Source: Brachycybe producta (Eukaryota > Arthropoda > Diplopoda > Playtdesmida > Andrognathidae). From it: a DNA stretch of 64,000 nt. Numbering within the stretch: position 1 is the stretch's first letter; each line of letters begins with the position of its first letter. The position numbers were made by a program, and so were the translations under genes. The notes under the pieces are model-generated. The model did not search any database. It was not told the origin of the DNA and was given only the letters and a program-made list of their open reading frames with translations. Where the stretch lies: positions 2,087,001 to 2,151,000 of the forward strand of contig JAUPFP010000026.1 of assembly GCA_036925085.1 (NCBI GenBank). The letters are read 5' to 3'. Shown in pieces: positions 10,140-21,100 of the stretch.

Positions 10140-10926
10140 TGTGGCAACCTGGTCTGCTCAATTTTTAAATTTGATTGAGCAGACGAATTTCCCTATGGTG
10201 GTCTGCCTGACAGCTACAGTAGGCTGTTGGGACGGATGCCATTTTGGCGCCAGCAGACCTCTCACCATGAAGTCTATGGGTGAGAGGTCAGAAGTGACCT
10301 CTGTCCCCTCCAGGTGGAGTTGCCTGGAGGTTTCCTGTGGCCTAGTCAACCACAGGATCTGGGCAGTTGGTTGTAGGCTTCAACCTGGACTAGACCTGTG
10401 GGTGGAGGTCAAGGAGACCTCCACTGGCCAGTGCATCTTGTTCTTCTGTTGGCTTTGGTGCCTTTTTGTATCTATTTATGGGGGCTTGGCTGGTAGAAGT
10501 TTACCAGCCAAGTTGTGTAAATAATATCAACTGTCTTCATTTTCATCATTCATCGTAAGTGTTCATTAAACACACTTTTATCGTCACTTACTGTGTCTGT
10601 GTCCATTTCTTTGGGGAAGTACCGCGGAGGGTGGGTTGTCCGGTTTGGGGAACAACGCCACCGTCTTTCCGACTTGTTTCGGCCGGTCTTCGTGTCGGCT
10701 CGCGGTAGAACCGGAGTTCTACCGCGATATTCTCGGCGTGGCGGCGTGGTTTTTCGTCGTGTCCGTCGTGGGTGGCTCCTAGAGCCGACACAACCCGGGG
10801 AGCACCGTGCGGGAGACGGCTACGGGTACGGTCCCGTCCCCGTGAGGAGCCGGTTGTGCGGTAAGTTTTTCGTGTTTTTTACGTGGAACTTACTGGGGTA
10901 TTGTAACGGTCCGGCGGGACGTTACA
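10140..10926 (+). repeat. 3' LTR of the gypsy element (787 bp)
   Basis: The boundaries come from alignment with the second copy at 61262-62057: both begin TGTGGCAACC and end GACGTTACA, giving TG...CA. The U3 part is a series of perfect short inverted repeats (see findings). ATTAAA at about 10565 (AATAAA in the other copy near 61704) is a likely polyadenylation signal. A further hairpin (CGCGGTAGAAC/GTTCTACCGCG, 10701-10726) lies in the GC-rich 3' part. The right-hand flank begins CAATC; the matching duplication would be upstream of the window. Confidence 0.88.
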
Positions 10927-12610
10927 CAATCCATCAAACTTTTGGATTGCATCGGCTGGGTGGCGGCCACTATATGTCTAGTTGAAATCCTCAGTCGAGT
11001 TCTCCCTGGGGCTGGTCTGTAAACGCCATCTTGTACGTTAGACATTCCAGTGGTCATCGGTGCTGCCACTTGTGGTGGAAAGCGTGGTGCATAGACTGAA
11101 GGATCCTGTGTCGGGTCTTGGTTTCGGGCCCTACCCTGCTGCTGTTCTGTGGGTGCCGGGTGACGGTCACCACGTGCAGCCTGGACAAGAGGTTGTGGAG
11201 AGTCAGCACGTGTCATAGTCGGTGGCGTGCGCAGTTCTACATGCTTGTCTCTACGGTGCGGACCATCTGATTGGTCTCGACACAATTGTTCGCTTGTGCA
11301 TGGAGTGTATTGCCAGTCAGTGTGGTGCGGTAGATGATGTGGTGTATAGTGTCTGTCATATTGATCCTGACACTCCTTGTGAATAAAACTCAACTGAAGA
11401 GGCATCAGAATCATTGTTTCAATGTTGGTGTGTATGTGTTGTCTGCCACGGTGTTGTCGGTCGATTGGGCGTGAACCGATCGTCCATGAGCCGTGGCCAC
11501 CTGTTGTGATAGATCAAGGAGATTGGGCCCGGTCGGCTGCGGTGGTGGTGTCGCATTACCAATGATGGGGTTGTCCAGCGAATCCTCACTAGAACCCTGG
11601 TGATCAGCCAGGATGTCTGAAGACTCGTGTGTGGCAGCCATGATTGACAATGCGGCATGTAATGTGTAAGCGGTGTGGATTTGTGGTGATGAACGAGTCT
11701 GGCGAAGTCCGATTCGGTGTGTGCAGCTCCGATGGTTCTCGAGTACACTCTGAGCAATGCTTTTCGGTTCTGTATCGGAGTCCAGTATGAGGCGACTCAT
11801 TCAACACATAGCGTTCTGGTTCTGTAAGTCGGTGTGTGTGCATGTACGTGGGTAATTGGTGTTTGTCGGTAACCGACACCCTCGTACTCTTATACACTGA
11901 GTAATGATAGGACACCTATGCTTCGAACGTTTAGTTGCGTTGTTTTTGCAGTCCCATGGCGTGTTGTTTTAGTTATAATTTCCTTGGTTGGGTGTGATGG
12001 TTCCCAACTGGTGTGGTGTTGTAAATTTTTTATTGAGTTTCTAGTTTTAGAATTCTAATCTTAACACATGGTAAATGGCGACCACGTGGAGGTTATGAGA
12101 GTTTTAGAATTCTCGATAAACAGCACAATGCAAATTTGAGCGTGGTACACCACCCAATCAAATATTGCACTGCAAGAAAGTTGGAAATAACTGGAAAAGT
12201 GAATCCAAAACGCAGTGCCCGCACACTTAGATTGACTTGTTTAGCATAAAGAAGGAGTAAGAGTTTGTTCAAGATGGCTGAACTTTCAGAAGAGGAACAA
12301 AAAGAATAAAAGTCCACGATGGCTGGGCTTTTATAGGAAAGAGTGAAGAAAGCTGAATTGCTCTAAAGATTAGAGGATTCTACGAAGAGTTCGAAACGGA
12401 CGGTCTGAACCATATCCTGCGAAAGCGACTATGACGATTGTCAAAAGTTCATTTCCGAGAGCTCCTCGTATCGTGGGTAGACAGACTGCTATCGTTGTCG
12501 CTGTCTGAGTAGACAACGGAAGGCCTGAACGATCCCTCTCCGCTAGGATGTGTAATTCCGGACGACGTGCATGGTTATGCATCTTCGAATCTTTCGATTT
12601 GCGTGCTCTT
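10927..12610. other. Unassigned region between LTR and recombinase remnant
   Basis: Moderately GC-rich to about 11960, then AT-rich. Several frames are open on the minus strand (10890-11414 and 11411-11800), but their proteins are Gln/Pro/His/Thr-rich and unlike any family I know, and the two do not share a frame. No RNA gene, terminal repeat or splice structure is evident. Confidence 0.4.
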
Positions 12611-12611
12611 C

Positions 12612-14145
12612 TCACGGGATGTGGAGATGATTTCGCGAATGAGAGCAGTCCTGTGCGGTCTGTTCCACGTTCGGTTGGCGGTACGAATGTTCTGCAGTGA
12701 GCTCTCGATGTTTTAGAGCTCTGCAGATCTTCTCCCGTTCTTGTTTAGACTTCCCGGCAATGGAAGTCTGGAGGGACCGCCGCGTACGGGTGACAGTGAA
12801 CGGTACACCGTACTTTACTGACATCCGCGAAAATTCTCGAGAAGGACTGTTCCACGCTGTTCCCACAGTATTGAGAAAGAAATTCTCCGTCTTCAGGACA
12901 TCAACCATTGGTCTGAGGAGGTGGTAGTAGACCTCAAACAACGACGTCTGGTCTGATGTTAGGGAGATGCCCTGAGGACCCGTGGCAGACGTCTTATGGT
13001 CGCGCACGAAGAACACAGTCTCCTGACGCTGCTTCCTTGCGATTTAGGTATTCGCATAGGCGAAGATTAATTATGGCCAATTGCCAAATTCCGTACGATG
13101 CAATGACGAGCATTAAATAGCGCGTGACTGCGCAGTAATCGATAGCATTAAACCCGTTATCAAGAAGGCGTGTAAGTGAGTCGTTTACATCCTCCAAGAG
13201 TGCAGGGTCGCTTACTAACGACGTAGACGCGGCCACGGTTTGTTCGGTGAAAGCATCTTTCATTGCATCTTCGCCCTTTTTCACACGGCTTTCGGCTTTC
13301 TGTTCCTTTTTGGCCCGTACCATGAATCGCTTGATCACTTCTACGACGTGTGCCAAGTCGTCGTACAAGAGGCGATCCTTGACCCTCAAATCGGTCGCAG
13401 TCATCAGGTAATGAAGGTAAATTAGCAAGTTGCGGTATAGACTTACGATGGTGCTCGCTTTCGTGCCAACACGTGTGAGCTGTAGTGCGTAATTTTGTAC
13501 GTGGTTCTTGTGTATCATGAGGCTTGGCACTGGTGTCTCATGCTTGCCGCCTGTTGAGATGTTAACATGATACAACACCCTTGAAACCAGTTTTGCGTAC
13601 GTGAGCCGATGCGCACGGGCACGATAGATCTTCTCTGTCTCCATGTTATTAATAAAATCCGTAAAGAACGACAGATTGTAGCGCATGGTTAAATTTTCCG
13701 CTTGCATCTTGGCAAGAACGGATCCCGCACGATAGTTCTTGTGAGGAAACACTACCGGCAAAGCACCATCGTCATTGTCTTCCATACCGAATTCGCCTTC
13801 GTCTATGGGGTCTTCGTCAACGACTTCTTGGTTGTCACCAAACGTGCCCTGCTCCCACACAGAAGGAAGGTTTTCGAATCGTGAACCAACGTGATATATG
13901 CATTTCATAAGTCCTTGGCGCACAATCGAGTTATTTATGAGTGACCTGAACCACTGTTTCACGAGTCCCCAATCGAGTGGTGGCGGACCGTTTATAAATT
14001 TTTCTTTTGTCTTCTTGTTAATGTCTTGACGCTCTTCTTCGGTCTTATCTTTGTGGTGGTCACGTAAGTGCCTTATGAGACGGCCATGGGTAGGGACATG
14101 GCAGAGCGGACAGTTGAAGTTTCTTCGATTAGTGGTTTTTTTTTC
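12612..14145 (-). pseudogene. C2H2 zinc finger plus tyrosine recombinase, Crypton-like
   Basis: A DNA strand-exchange enzyme of the tyrosine-recombinase fold, of the type found in Crypton transposons and relatives. Reading down the minus strand: a C2H2 finger (CPLC...HLRDHH, 14112-14054), an acidic linker, a helical core-binding region (about 13700-13350), then the catalytic domain with VRDHKT near 13000, TRTRRS near 12765 and LKHRELTAEHSYRQP near 12720-12675, giving the second Arg, the His/Lys-x2-Arg box and the Tyr. The segment that should hold the first catalytic Arg reads YGIWQLAIINLRL, so that Arg seems replaced by Trp. The frame changes once between 13016 and 12994, and again at a T run (14139-14146 on the + strand), upstream of which an Asp/Asn-rich segment continues in another frame. 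Cryptons lack terminal repeats, and I see none. Confidence 0.7.
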
Positions 14146-14271
14146 TCTTGTGGGTCACAGGGCACGTTAAGCAACGCCATTCCTTCGTCAAGTTTTTCAT
14201 GCACGTCGCCACGAATATTTGTCTCGCCGTTTGCATTTACGTCTGTGTCTGTGTCATCGTTATTTTAGTCG

Positions 14272-14680
14272 CCTTCCTCGACTCGTTGCGTCTACCCATT
14301 TTAATATACGCTTCTTCGTATTAGCGGGTTACTGAAATGACAAAAGCAACCCACATTTTAGAAGCGATTTGGTACGTTCGGCATTGACTGCTGAACGCCC
14401 AAATGAATCTAATATTATTCACTGACGGACGGCACAAAAAGCAAACAACCTTATATAGGAAAGGAAAGAATAAGGCCATGGAAGAAAAAGATTGTATCCA
14501 CAAGTCTAGGGAAATGTCTCTCTGTGCGATGAAACAATAACATCTCAATGACAAACGAGAGATTTCCCAACAAGCCCACTCGCCGCGTTAAGGCTGGATA
14601 CACGAGTGGGTGGAATGAAATAGAAGGTAGGATGAGGGTCAGTGAGCCCAAAGAAGGCCCATAGATCCTCAGATAACGAT
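14272..14680. other. AT-rich spacer, nothing recognised
   Basis: No conserved frame, repeat pair or RNA structure was found between the recombinase remnant and the tandem duplication that starts at 14681. Confidence 0.4.
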
Positions 14681-15096
14681 ACTGATCTTTCCTTTTTTGC
14701 TTACACAGAAACATCGATTGGCCCCAACAATCGGTCCCGTCGTAAGCTGCTCCGTTTCCATAAGTCACACTTTGGAAGAGCATGCATCGAAAGATGACAT
14801 AAAAGCCCGAAAACTTTTATGTTCACAATCGAAGAATCATACATGAAAACGGCGATTGGCCCCAACAATTGGTCTCCATGTAACAAGTACTGATTTTTCT
14901 ATTTTGGCTTACACAGAAACATCGATTGGCCCCAACAATCGGTCCCATCGTAAGCTGCTCCGTTTCCATAAGTCACACTTTGGAAGAGCATGCATCGAAA
15001 GATGACATAAAAGCCCGAAAACTTATGTTTCACAATCGAAGAATCGTACATGGAAACGGCGATTGGCCCCAACAATTGGTCTCCATGTAACGAGTA
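14681..15096. repeat. 208-bp direct tandem duplication with internal hairpins
   Basis: Unit 1 is 14681-14888 and unit 2 is 14889-15096, nearly identical. Each unit carries CGATTGGCCCCAACAAT twice, once followed by CGGTCC and once by TGGTCTCC, so the motif occurs four times (about 14715, 14853, 14923, 15059). CGATTG and CAATCG flank a 7-base loop, giving a short hairpin in the first of each pair. No coding capacity was seen. Confidence 0.85.
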
Positions 15097-16112
15097 TATT
15101 TCAGTTATCCCTGTTTAAATTGCCCGCTTCTTTTTAAAATAAAGGCGGCAAAGCACGATGGTGGCTCCGATCGTGTTGTTGTGTGTAACTACACGAGATA
15201 AGCTTGGCCAAAACTGGGTCTATGTTCTGTGTTAAACGCAAACCCCACACGGGACTAAGTCCATAGGCTTTAAGCCTAACCTTTTTTTACAACGAAGTCT
15301 GTTCCGACTTGTGAAGGGGAGTGAAGGGGATAGCAGCCTGGTCACAGTTGACCGAATTTAACCCTCATTTGACCACGGCTGGTCAAAAGTGGTTCCGCCT
15401 TTCATTCAATTTTGACCAAAAATGCGACGTAAAACATGCGGCAGGAGTAACTTCCGAGGCAATTAAGTCATAAATACTCCCGGGGGGTTAGGGGGTTAGA
15501 CTCCTCAGCCGCTGCCATTAGTCGCCTTAGCCGAATTTATTTCGTGTAGCCAAAATTCGTCAAATAATTTTATTGCTAGCCATTATCCAGCCACCGAAAA
15601 TAATTTCAGCTTATAGCCGAACAAAGTTTAATATTATTTAAAAAAAAAATCGCAAGATTATATTTAGGAATGTCCTCTGGGTCAGTTACAGTTGAGAGGA
15701 TGTTCTCCATAACTTTACTTTTATGCAATGGCCAACGTTCCTCGTTGGGACCTGAGAAACTAAACAGGATTTCTTTTATTTAAGATAATTTTCAATTATT
15801 ATAAATGGAAAATTGGAATTTAGTCCAGTGTCTTAATAAAGAAAGTAATTTCATTTATTAAGGTTTTTATTTATGTTTGCAACTGCTCGGAATTTGAAGC
15901 TGCAAATCAGCCGAATATTTGTCGAATTTTAGCCCAGCCAAACGCTGCCGGAAAAAAAATGTGGCTAAATATGGCTGAGGGATATACCCTGGGTAAACCC
16001 AGAAATAACCACTGGAGGCTCGGATCAAGGCACAGGTTGTCGACTCCCGATTTTTGACATCATCAAGCCTGGGACCATCGACGCTTTTCAGACAGTAAAT
16101 TATTAAATTTAG
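15097..16112. other. AT-rich spacer
   Basis: No frame of interest. It includes the directly repeated GTGAAGGGGA near 15312 and oligo-A runs. No terminal repeats were matched to other parts of the window. Confidence 0.4.
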
Positions 16113-16846
16113 TTAAGAGGCTACATCGCAAAAACGCTAGGATCGTTTTTCTATGGAGCCCATAGAGCCAATGTTAAAGAAAAATTGTTATTTTTTAAAA
16201 CACACAGTTGCGGCAATATGTTTATTTTTCATTTTTAAACTTGTCCAATTATTTTTTAATGTGCAATGTGCACCTTAAATACATGCTGATCGAATGATAG
16301 AATGACAAAAAATTGGTAAGTGCGGTTATATTTTTAAAACACTATTTCAAAATCACGAATTTCTAACTCTTATGTTAAACTCCATTGAGTATGCGCGCAT
16401 AAGCAAAAAAAAAACATCCATTGCTCGTAAAAATACCTAAAAATAATTTTTAAAAACCACAATTAAACCACAGTAAGACAACACATTGGCGCACGTTTTT
16501 TAAAATTATTTTTACATAATTTTACGAGCATTTTAATAGCTGTTTTTTCTGCTTTGGACGTACTCAATGGAGTTTTAACATAAGATTTAGAAAATTCGCG
16601 ATTTTTAAATAGTTTTTAAAAATACAACCGCACTTACCAATTTTGTCGTCATTATATCACTCGATCAGCATATATTTAAGGTGCACATTGCAATTTGAAA
16701 ACTTAATATTGGACAACTTTAAATGTGAAACATAAACATATTGCTAAGACTCTGTATTTTACAAATTAACATTTTTCCTTAACATTGCGTCTATGAGCTG
16801 AATAGAAAAACGATGCTAGCACTGTTTGCGGAGATTTTTCGAATTA
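16113..16846. mobile_element. Long fold-back element, copy 1
   Basis: The two halves (about 16113-16490 and 16497-16846) are reverse complements of each other over about 350 bp: landmarks such as GGTAAGTGCGGTTATATTTTT near 16315 recur inverted near 16625, and GTGCAATGTGCACCTTAAAT near 16261 recurs inverted near 16675. It begins TTAAGAGGCTACATCGC. The centre contains the asymmetric ACACATTGGCGCAC. No transposase is encoded. The right end lacks the outermost bases of the left terminus, so it is truncated or diverged. Confidence 0.85.
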
Positions 16847-17347
16847 ATTATATGCAAATATTCTGATGCATTGAAATGTCTACAAAAACACATACCGGTA
16901 GGCTATATCGTTTGCTTTTAGGATAGTTTCCAAATTTCCACTGAAGTAATATTACACTATATTAATAGACGAAGAGGGGTTTTATATTAAAACAAACATG
17001 AATACACTTTCTATGCCAAATAAAAAGTTTCGACCTGAAAAAATTGACAAACATAGAAAAAAGTTCCGTATTAAAATTCACGACAGTCATCAAAAATCGA
17101 AAAGAAACGCCAAATATAATATAAATGTGTTTCCATTTGACTCCGCGGCTCAAGTTAATCATTTTCGTTTCATTCAAAATGCAGAAAAGGTTTACTAATA
17201 ATAAATGATAAATCAAATTTAGAATTTTTAATGTGGGAATTTACTGATCCTTATTGCAATACGTGCAACCTCAGTTCAATTATAATAAATTGGCTTCAAT
17301 GTACCTGAAAGTGAAAATGGAAATTGAATTTCACTTCATGTGGCGCC
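16847..17347. other. Spacer between fold-back copies with short unassigned ORFs
   Basis: A Lys-rich 66-codon frame (16998-17198, +) and an overlapping minus-strand frame exist but resemble nothing known. The rest is AT-rich. Confidence 0.35.
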
Positions 17348-18041
17348 TTAAGAGGCTACATCGCAAAATCACTTCGAAAAATTTCCGCAAAGAGCGCTAG
17401 CAATATGTTTATTTTTCATATTTAAAGTTGTCCAATATTAAGTTTTCAAAGTGCAATGTGCACCGTAAATATATGATGACAAAAATTTGGTAAGTGCGGT
17501 TATATTTTTAAAAACTATTTCTAAATCGCGAATTTGATGCATTGAGTACGCCTAAATAAGAAACAAAACCTTCCATTAAAATCCTCGTAAAAATAATTTA
17601 AAAAAACAAAAACAGAAAAAAATCAGCACATGTGCCAATGTGTTGCTTCACTGCGGTTTAATTGTGGTTTTTAAAAATTATTTTTACGTATTTTTACGAG
17701 CATTTTAATGGATGTTTTTGCTCACGAGCGCGTACTCAATGGAGTTTAACATCAGAGTTAGAAATTCGCGATTTTGAAATAGTTTTTAAAAATAGAACCG
17801 CACTTACCAATTTTTTTTGTAAATCTATCACTCGATCAGCATGTATTTAAGGTGCACATTGCACTTTGAAAACTTAATATATTGCAACTTTAAATATCAA
17901 AAATAAACATATTGTCGCGACTGTGTGTATTTTAAAAATTAACATTTTTTCTTTAACATTGGTTCTATGGGCTCAATAGAAAAACGATGCTAGCGCTCTT
18001 TGCAGAGATTTTTGAAGTAATTTCTCGAAGTAGGCTTTTAA
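17348..18041. mobile_element. Long fold-back element, copy 2, flanked by TTAA
   Basis: Same family as 16113-16846. It starts TTAAGAGGCTACATCGC and ends GTAGGCTTTTAA, so TTAA flanks both sides, the target used by piggyBac-type transposases. The asymmetric centre (GTGCCAATGTGTTG, then TGCGGTTTAATTGTGG) is inverted relative to copy 1, so the two copies are in opposite orientation only about 500 bp apart. No ORF for a transposase. Confidence 0.82.
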
Positions 18042-18656
18042 TGAGATTTGGGGCGAAGATGACTTGTTCATGCAGTCAGCAAGCAAAAGCTACAATCCAA
18101 GAATAGAACTTTTCCTTACTGAGATTACTGCAAGATAAAAATAGACACATGAAAATGTTTCCAAAAGTCCCACAAAACAGTAAAATATCCTCTGCAGATT
18201 TTGATGTCTTTGATGATAAGTTAATACAAGCTTTGACCTCTAAACATTAGATCTATGTGAACATATTTTTCATTTGAAATTTCTTAAGAATTTTTAATCT
18301 TGCAGGACAAAAGTGTGTTTATAGATGACATTGTTATGGCTAGTAACAGATTTTGTGCTCATCTGAAGCAACAAAGAACCTTTTGGGTAATGCTAAGAAC
18401 AGGGATGGGTAAATGTCACAAAAATAATGTTTTGTACGTTGATGTACTGTATAAAACGATACTGATACTGTATAAAACGTATAAAACCTGCATAAAATGT
18501 CTACAACATAAAACCTATTATAAAATCACAAATTTAACGATTATAAAATACGAAACCCCCACTCATTGTATCAAGTTTGTTTTCATTTAATTTTGAAATT
18601 TAAATGAAAACAAACTTGATACAGTGAGTGAGCAGGCAGAAAAAGACAGGCAAATA
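18042..18656. other. Spacer with hAT-like terminal sequence near 18400
   Basis: CAGGGATGGGTAAATGTCAC at about 18399 matches CAGAGATGGGTAAATGTCAC near 29052, which precedes a hAT transposase remnant. A perfect inverted repeat lies at about 18558-18628 (AAGTTTGTTTTCATTTAA and its complement). No gene recognised. Confidence 0.45.
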
Positions 18657-18841
18657 GAAATCGGGACAAACTAAAGTTGGCTCCGCCCTTTTTATGATGA
18701 CCGGCAACTTCTAATTGGTTTGTTGTGTGGTTCAACGTTGAAAAGGGCGGAGCAGGTGACGTCAGACTACATAACCAACCAATTAGAAGTTGCCGTTCTT
18801 CATAAAAAAGGGCGGAGCCAACTTCAGTTTGTCCCGATTTC
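18657..18841. mobile_element. TA-flanked fold-back MITE, copy A (185 bp)
   Basis: Nearly the whole element is an inverted repeat: it starts GAAATCGGGACAAACT and ends AGTTTGTCCCGATTTC, with TTGGCTCCGCCC in both arms. TA dinucleotides at 18655-18656 and 18842-18843 look like a Tc1/mariner-type target duplication. A second copy is at 22288-22470. Confidence 0.85.
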
Positions 18842-18843
18842 TA

Positions 18844-19143
18844 ATTGCTTGGAATAACACCTGACCCTTTTGTTGAAGGGCTGTACTCGCCATGTTCAAA
18901 TGTTAAAAGTAAATTGGCTGCCATTATTTTTATATTTTTCGTCACGACCAGCCGATGTGACGACCCAGTTTTGCTCCTTCTTTAATTAGGCTGAATCCTG
19001 ATGTCGTCTGCTAGGATGCTGTAGTAGGCAGCCCGGCAGATAACATGAACTTCAGGTAGGGTCACTGTCAACCTCCAGGTGGAGCAGCCTGGGGGATACT
19101 TAATGGCAAGGCAGCCATTAAGGAGGGACAGAGTGGTAGAAAC
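18844..19143. other. Spacer, nothing recognised
   Basis: No frame or repeat matched elsewhere was found. Confidence 0.4.
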
Positions 19144-19151
19144 CCTAGAAG

Positions 19152-19592
19152 CAGTGTTGCCACTTGGTGGTGAAGGGTACAGAGGGGTGGGAGGGTACAA
19201 AGAGGGTATAGTATATTTTGAGAGTAAATTGAGAAAAAACAAATATCATTAAGCAATATGCTTATTTTTAAACATTTCCATTCACGTAAATGAACCATTT
19301 TGATAAAAATCAAGCACCTGTTTAAAAATGGTTCAACAAAATGACTTAATTATGTTGAAAAACATTAAACCACATTTTTAAACTCATCGGTTAAGCAATG
19401 GCCATCGCTTTAAATCTATTAATTTATGTTCACGTGACGTCATAAACAACGGAGCCTATTGATTAACCGGAGAGTTAAAGAAATAGCGCCATCTATTGGC
19501 TTTCTTCTCATATTGTGAACAATGGGAGGGTATTGGAGGGTAAAATTAGGAGAGCTGCAAGGAATTTTTCTATAAAGTTAGTGGCAACACTG
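19152..19592. mobile_element. hAT-type MITE with perfect 8-bp target duplication
   Basis: It starts CAGTGTTGCCACTT and ends GTGGCAACACTG. The 8-bp duplication CCTAGAAG is at 19144-19151 and 19593-19600. Terminal sequence and duplication length are those of the hAT superfamily. No transposase is encoded, so it must be mobilised in trans. A related copy is at 21936-22547. Confidence 0.92.
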
Positions 19593-19600
19593 CCTAGAAG

Positions 19601-20738
19601 TGTAAGGATGTTTTTTCTTTGTCATGGCATCCAAGATGGCCACCATTTTAAATAAATTTTAATAATAAAAATAAATTTAATAATAAAATAGAAATTTTAA
19701 TAATAATCATAAATAAATTTTAATAATAATGATAATAAATAAACTTTAATAATTAAAAAGAATTATAATAAAAAATATTTATACTTTGTGATGAAACGGG
19801 GTTTTCTATTTTTAACTCAGATGAGTCACAATCTAGAGCGGAGATTTCACCGGTCTAATCCGTGATGTTTCTCGCAGAATAAGAGTGTACAACACTAAAT
19901 GACGAATAAATATAATTATTTATTCATCAAACAAACAATAAAGTAATTGTTTGTGTCCCGCAGAGGTAGGATGCAAAGGATATAAGAAGATTATAAACGA
20001 ATACAATAAACAATGAAACACTTTGAATAATAAAAGGCAGTTCCTAGAGCAGATGATTTCTTTAGCGAATCTGCTAAAAAGAAGTACAATTGAAGAACAG
20101 GGAGATTCAAAAACCGTGGATTTTTATGTTCATGCTTGGCTCCGCCTCCTTTTACCAAGGATTCAGCCAAGCATGCAACTCTTCTTGCAGGCTTCCACCT
20201 CTCGGGTCTGCAGTTGCAACATCTTTCAACTGCACGGACGTAGAAGAGAGCTGAAAGAGAAACGGCAATCAACAAAGTCATTGATCTCAACAAGACAGAG
20301 TGATGCAAATGGAGAGACCCCTGCTATTTTCAAATTGAAAATACCACCCTGTCACAACTTAAATAGTAAAAAAAAGTTTTATAACTGAATTTTAATATTA
20401 CATAAATTTCATAAATATATTGTAATAATAAATATAAGTATTTAATATTCATCGGTTAGCAACTGAAATGCAATTATAAACTTTTTTTCTACTTTATGAT
20501 AAGGAGACTATATGTTTGAGTTGACAAGCAAATTTTTACTTTTCTTAAAAATAAATAACTTAAACTTTAATAAGACATAAATCAAGTAATTTACTTTTTT
20601 TTAAATAAAGATGTTCTAAACTATATGTACTTTTTACTTTAATAAAGGATCTCCTTAAACAAATTGACAGAAACTTAGTTTGAACAAAAACTTAAATTTA
20701 GTCATAACGTGGTAGCTATTTATTTTTATACGGCCTGT
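19601..20738. other. AT-rich spacer with one unassigned 121-codon frame
   Basis: The + frame 20023-20388 encodes a Lys/Arg-rich protein that I cannot assign. The rest is AAT-rich low-complexity sequence (19650-19780) and AT-rich DNA without recognisable features. Confidence 0.35.
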
Positions 20739-21100
20739 TGTAACACCCACTAAGTCCCATTTCCGCCAAATCCATTGCCTGGGGGTAAACAACTCCCACT
20801 AGTTCCTCCCCCCTCTCTGACACACACTTCTGACTCATGTCGAAGTGGCAGAGTGATACACTTAGGACCATGGTCACTTGGACCTGGTTACACCTCGTAG
20901 GTGTACACAGGTCCAAGGCATAAAAGGACCCTGTTCCTCTTTGTTCCGCGTCCTTGTCTTTGCTCTAAATTGTATTATGTAGATTTATATCTGTACAACA
21001 TCATGGGCATATGGATGCACCTTTGATCTAAACAGTTCATCTTTGTACTCTTGATATTTCTGAGCAAAGATGAATAAAAGCGTTACAATGAGAAACTGCA
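20739..21100 (+). repeat. Possible solo LTR
   Basis: It begins TGTAACACCC, has a TATA-like CATAAAAGG near 20919 and AATAAA at 21072-21077, and can be closed at AAACTGCA (21100). These are features of a short LTR. I see no target duplication and no second copy in the window, so the call and its borders are tentative. Confidence 0.35.

Larger units (their letters stand above)
1..10926 (+). mobile_element. Ty3/gypsy LTR retrotransposon, 5' end outside window
   Basis: The order gag, protease, RT, RNase H, integrase is that of the Ty3/gypsy class. A 3' LTR ends the element at 10926. No LTR or primer-binding site is present at the left edge, so the 5' LTR lies before base 1 and the internal region alone exceeds 10.1 kb, far above the usual 4-6 kb. 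About 4.2 kb between integrase and LTR holds a repeat-bearing spacer and a large extra ORF. The element is much richer in G+C than the AT-rich host DNA around it. The copy is defective: TAG at 136-138 in gag, a reading-frame change near 3160-3175 before RT, and TGA at 5224-5226 in integrase. A solo LTR of the same family lies at 61262-62057 and a diverged relative at 57640-58976. Confidence 0.93.

Noticed and set aside
10096-10524. 142-codon frame inside the 3' LTR
   Set aside because: It crosses the LTR border, is made of hairpin DNA, and recurs in the solo LTR as expected for LTR sequence, not for a gene.
14681-15096. CRISPR array
   Set aside because: Two long units only, no short regularly spaced repeats, eukaryotic context.
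18300-18590. 96-codon + strand frame as a gene
   Set aside because: AT-rich, overlaps a repeat end shared with 29052, no domain.
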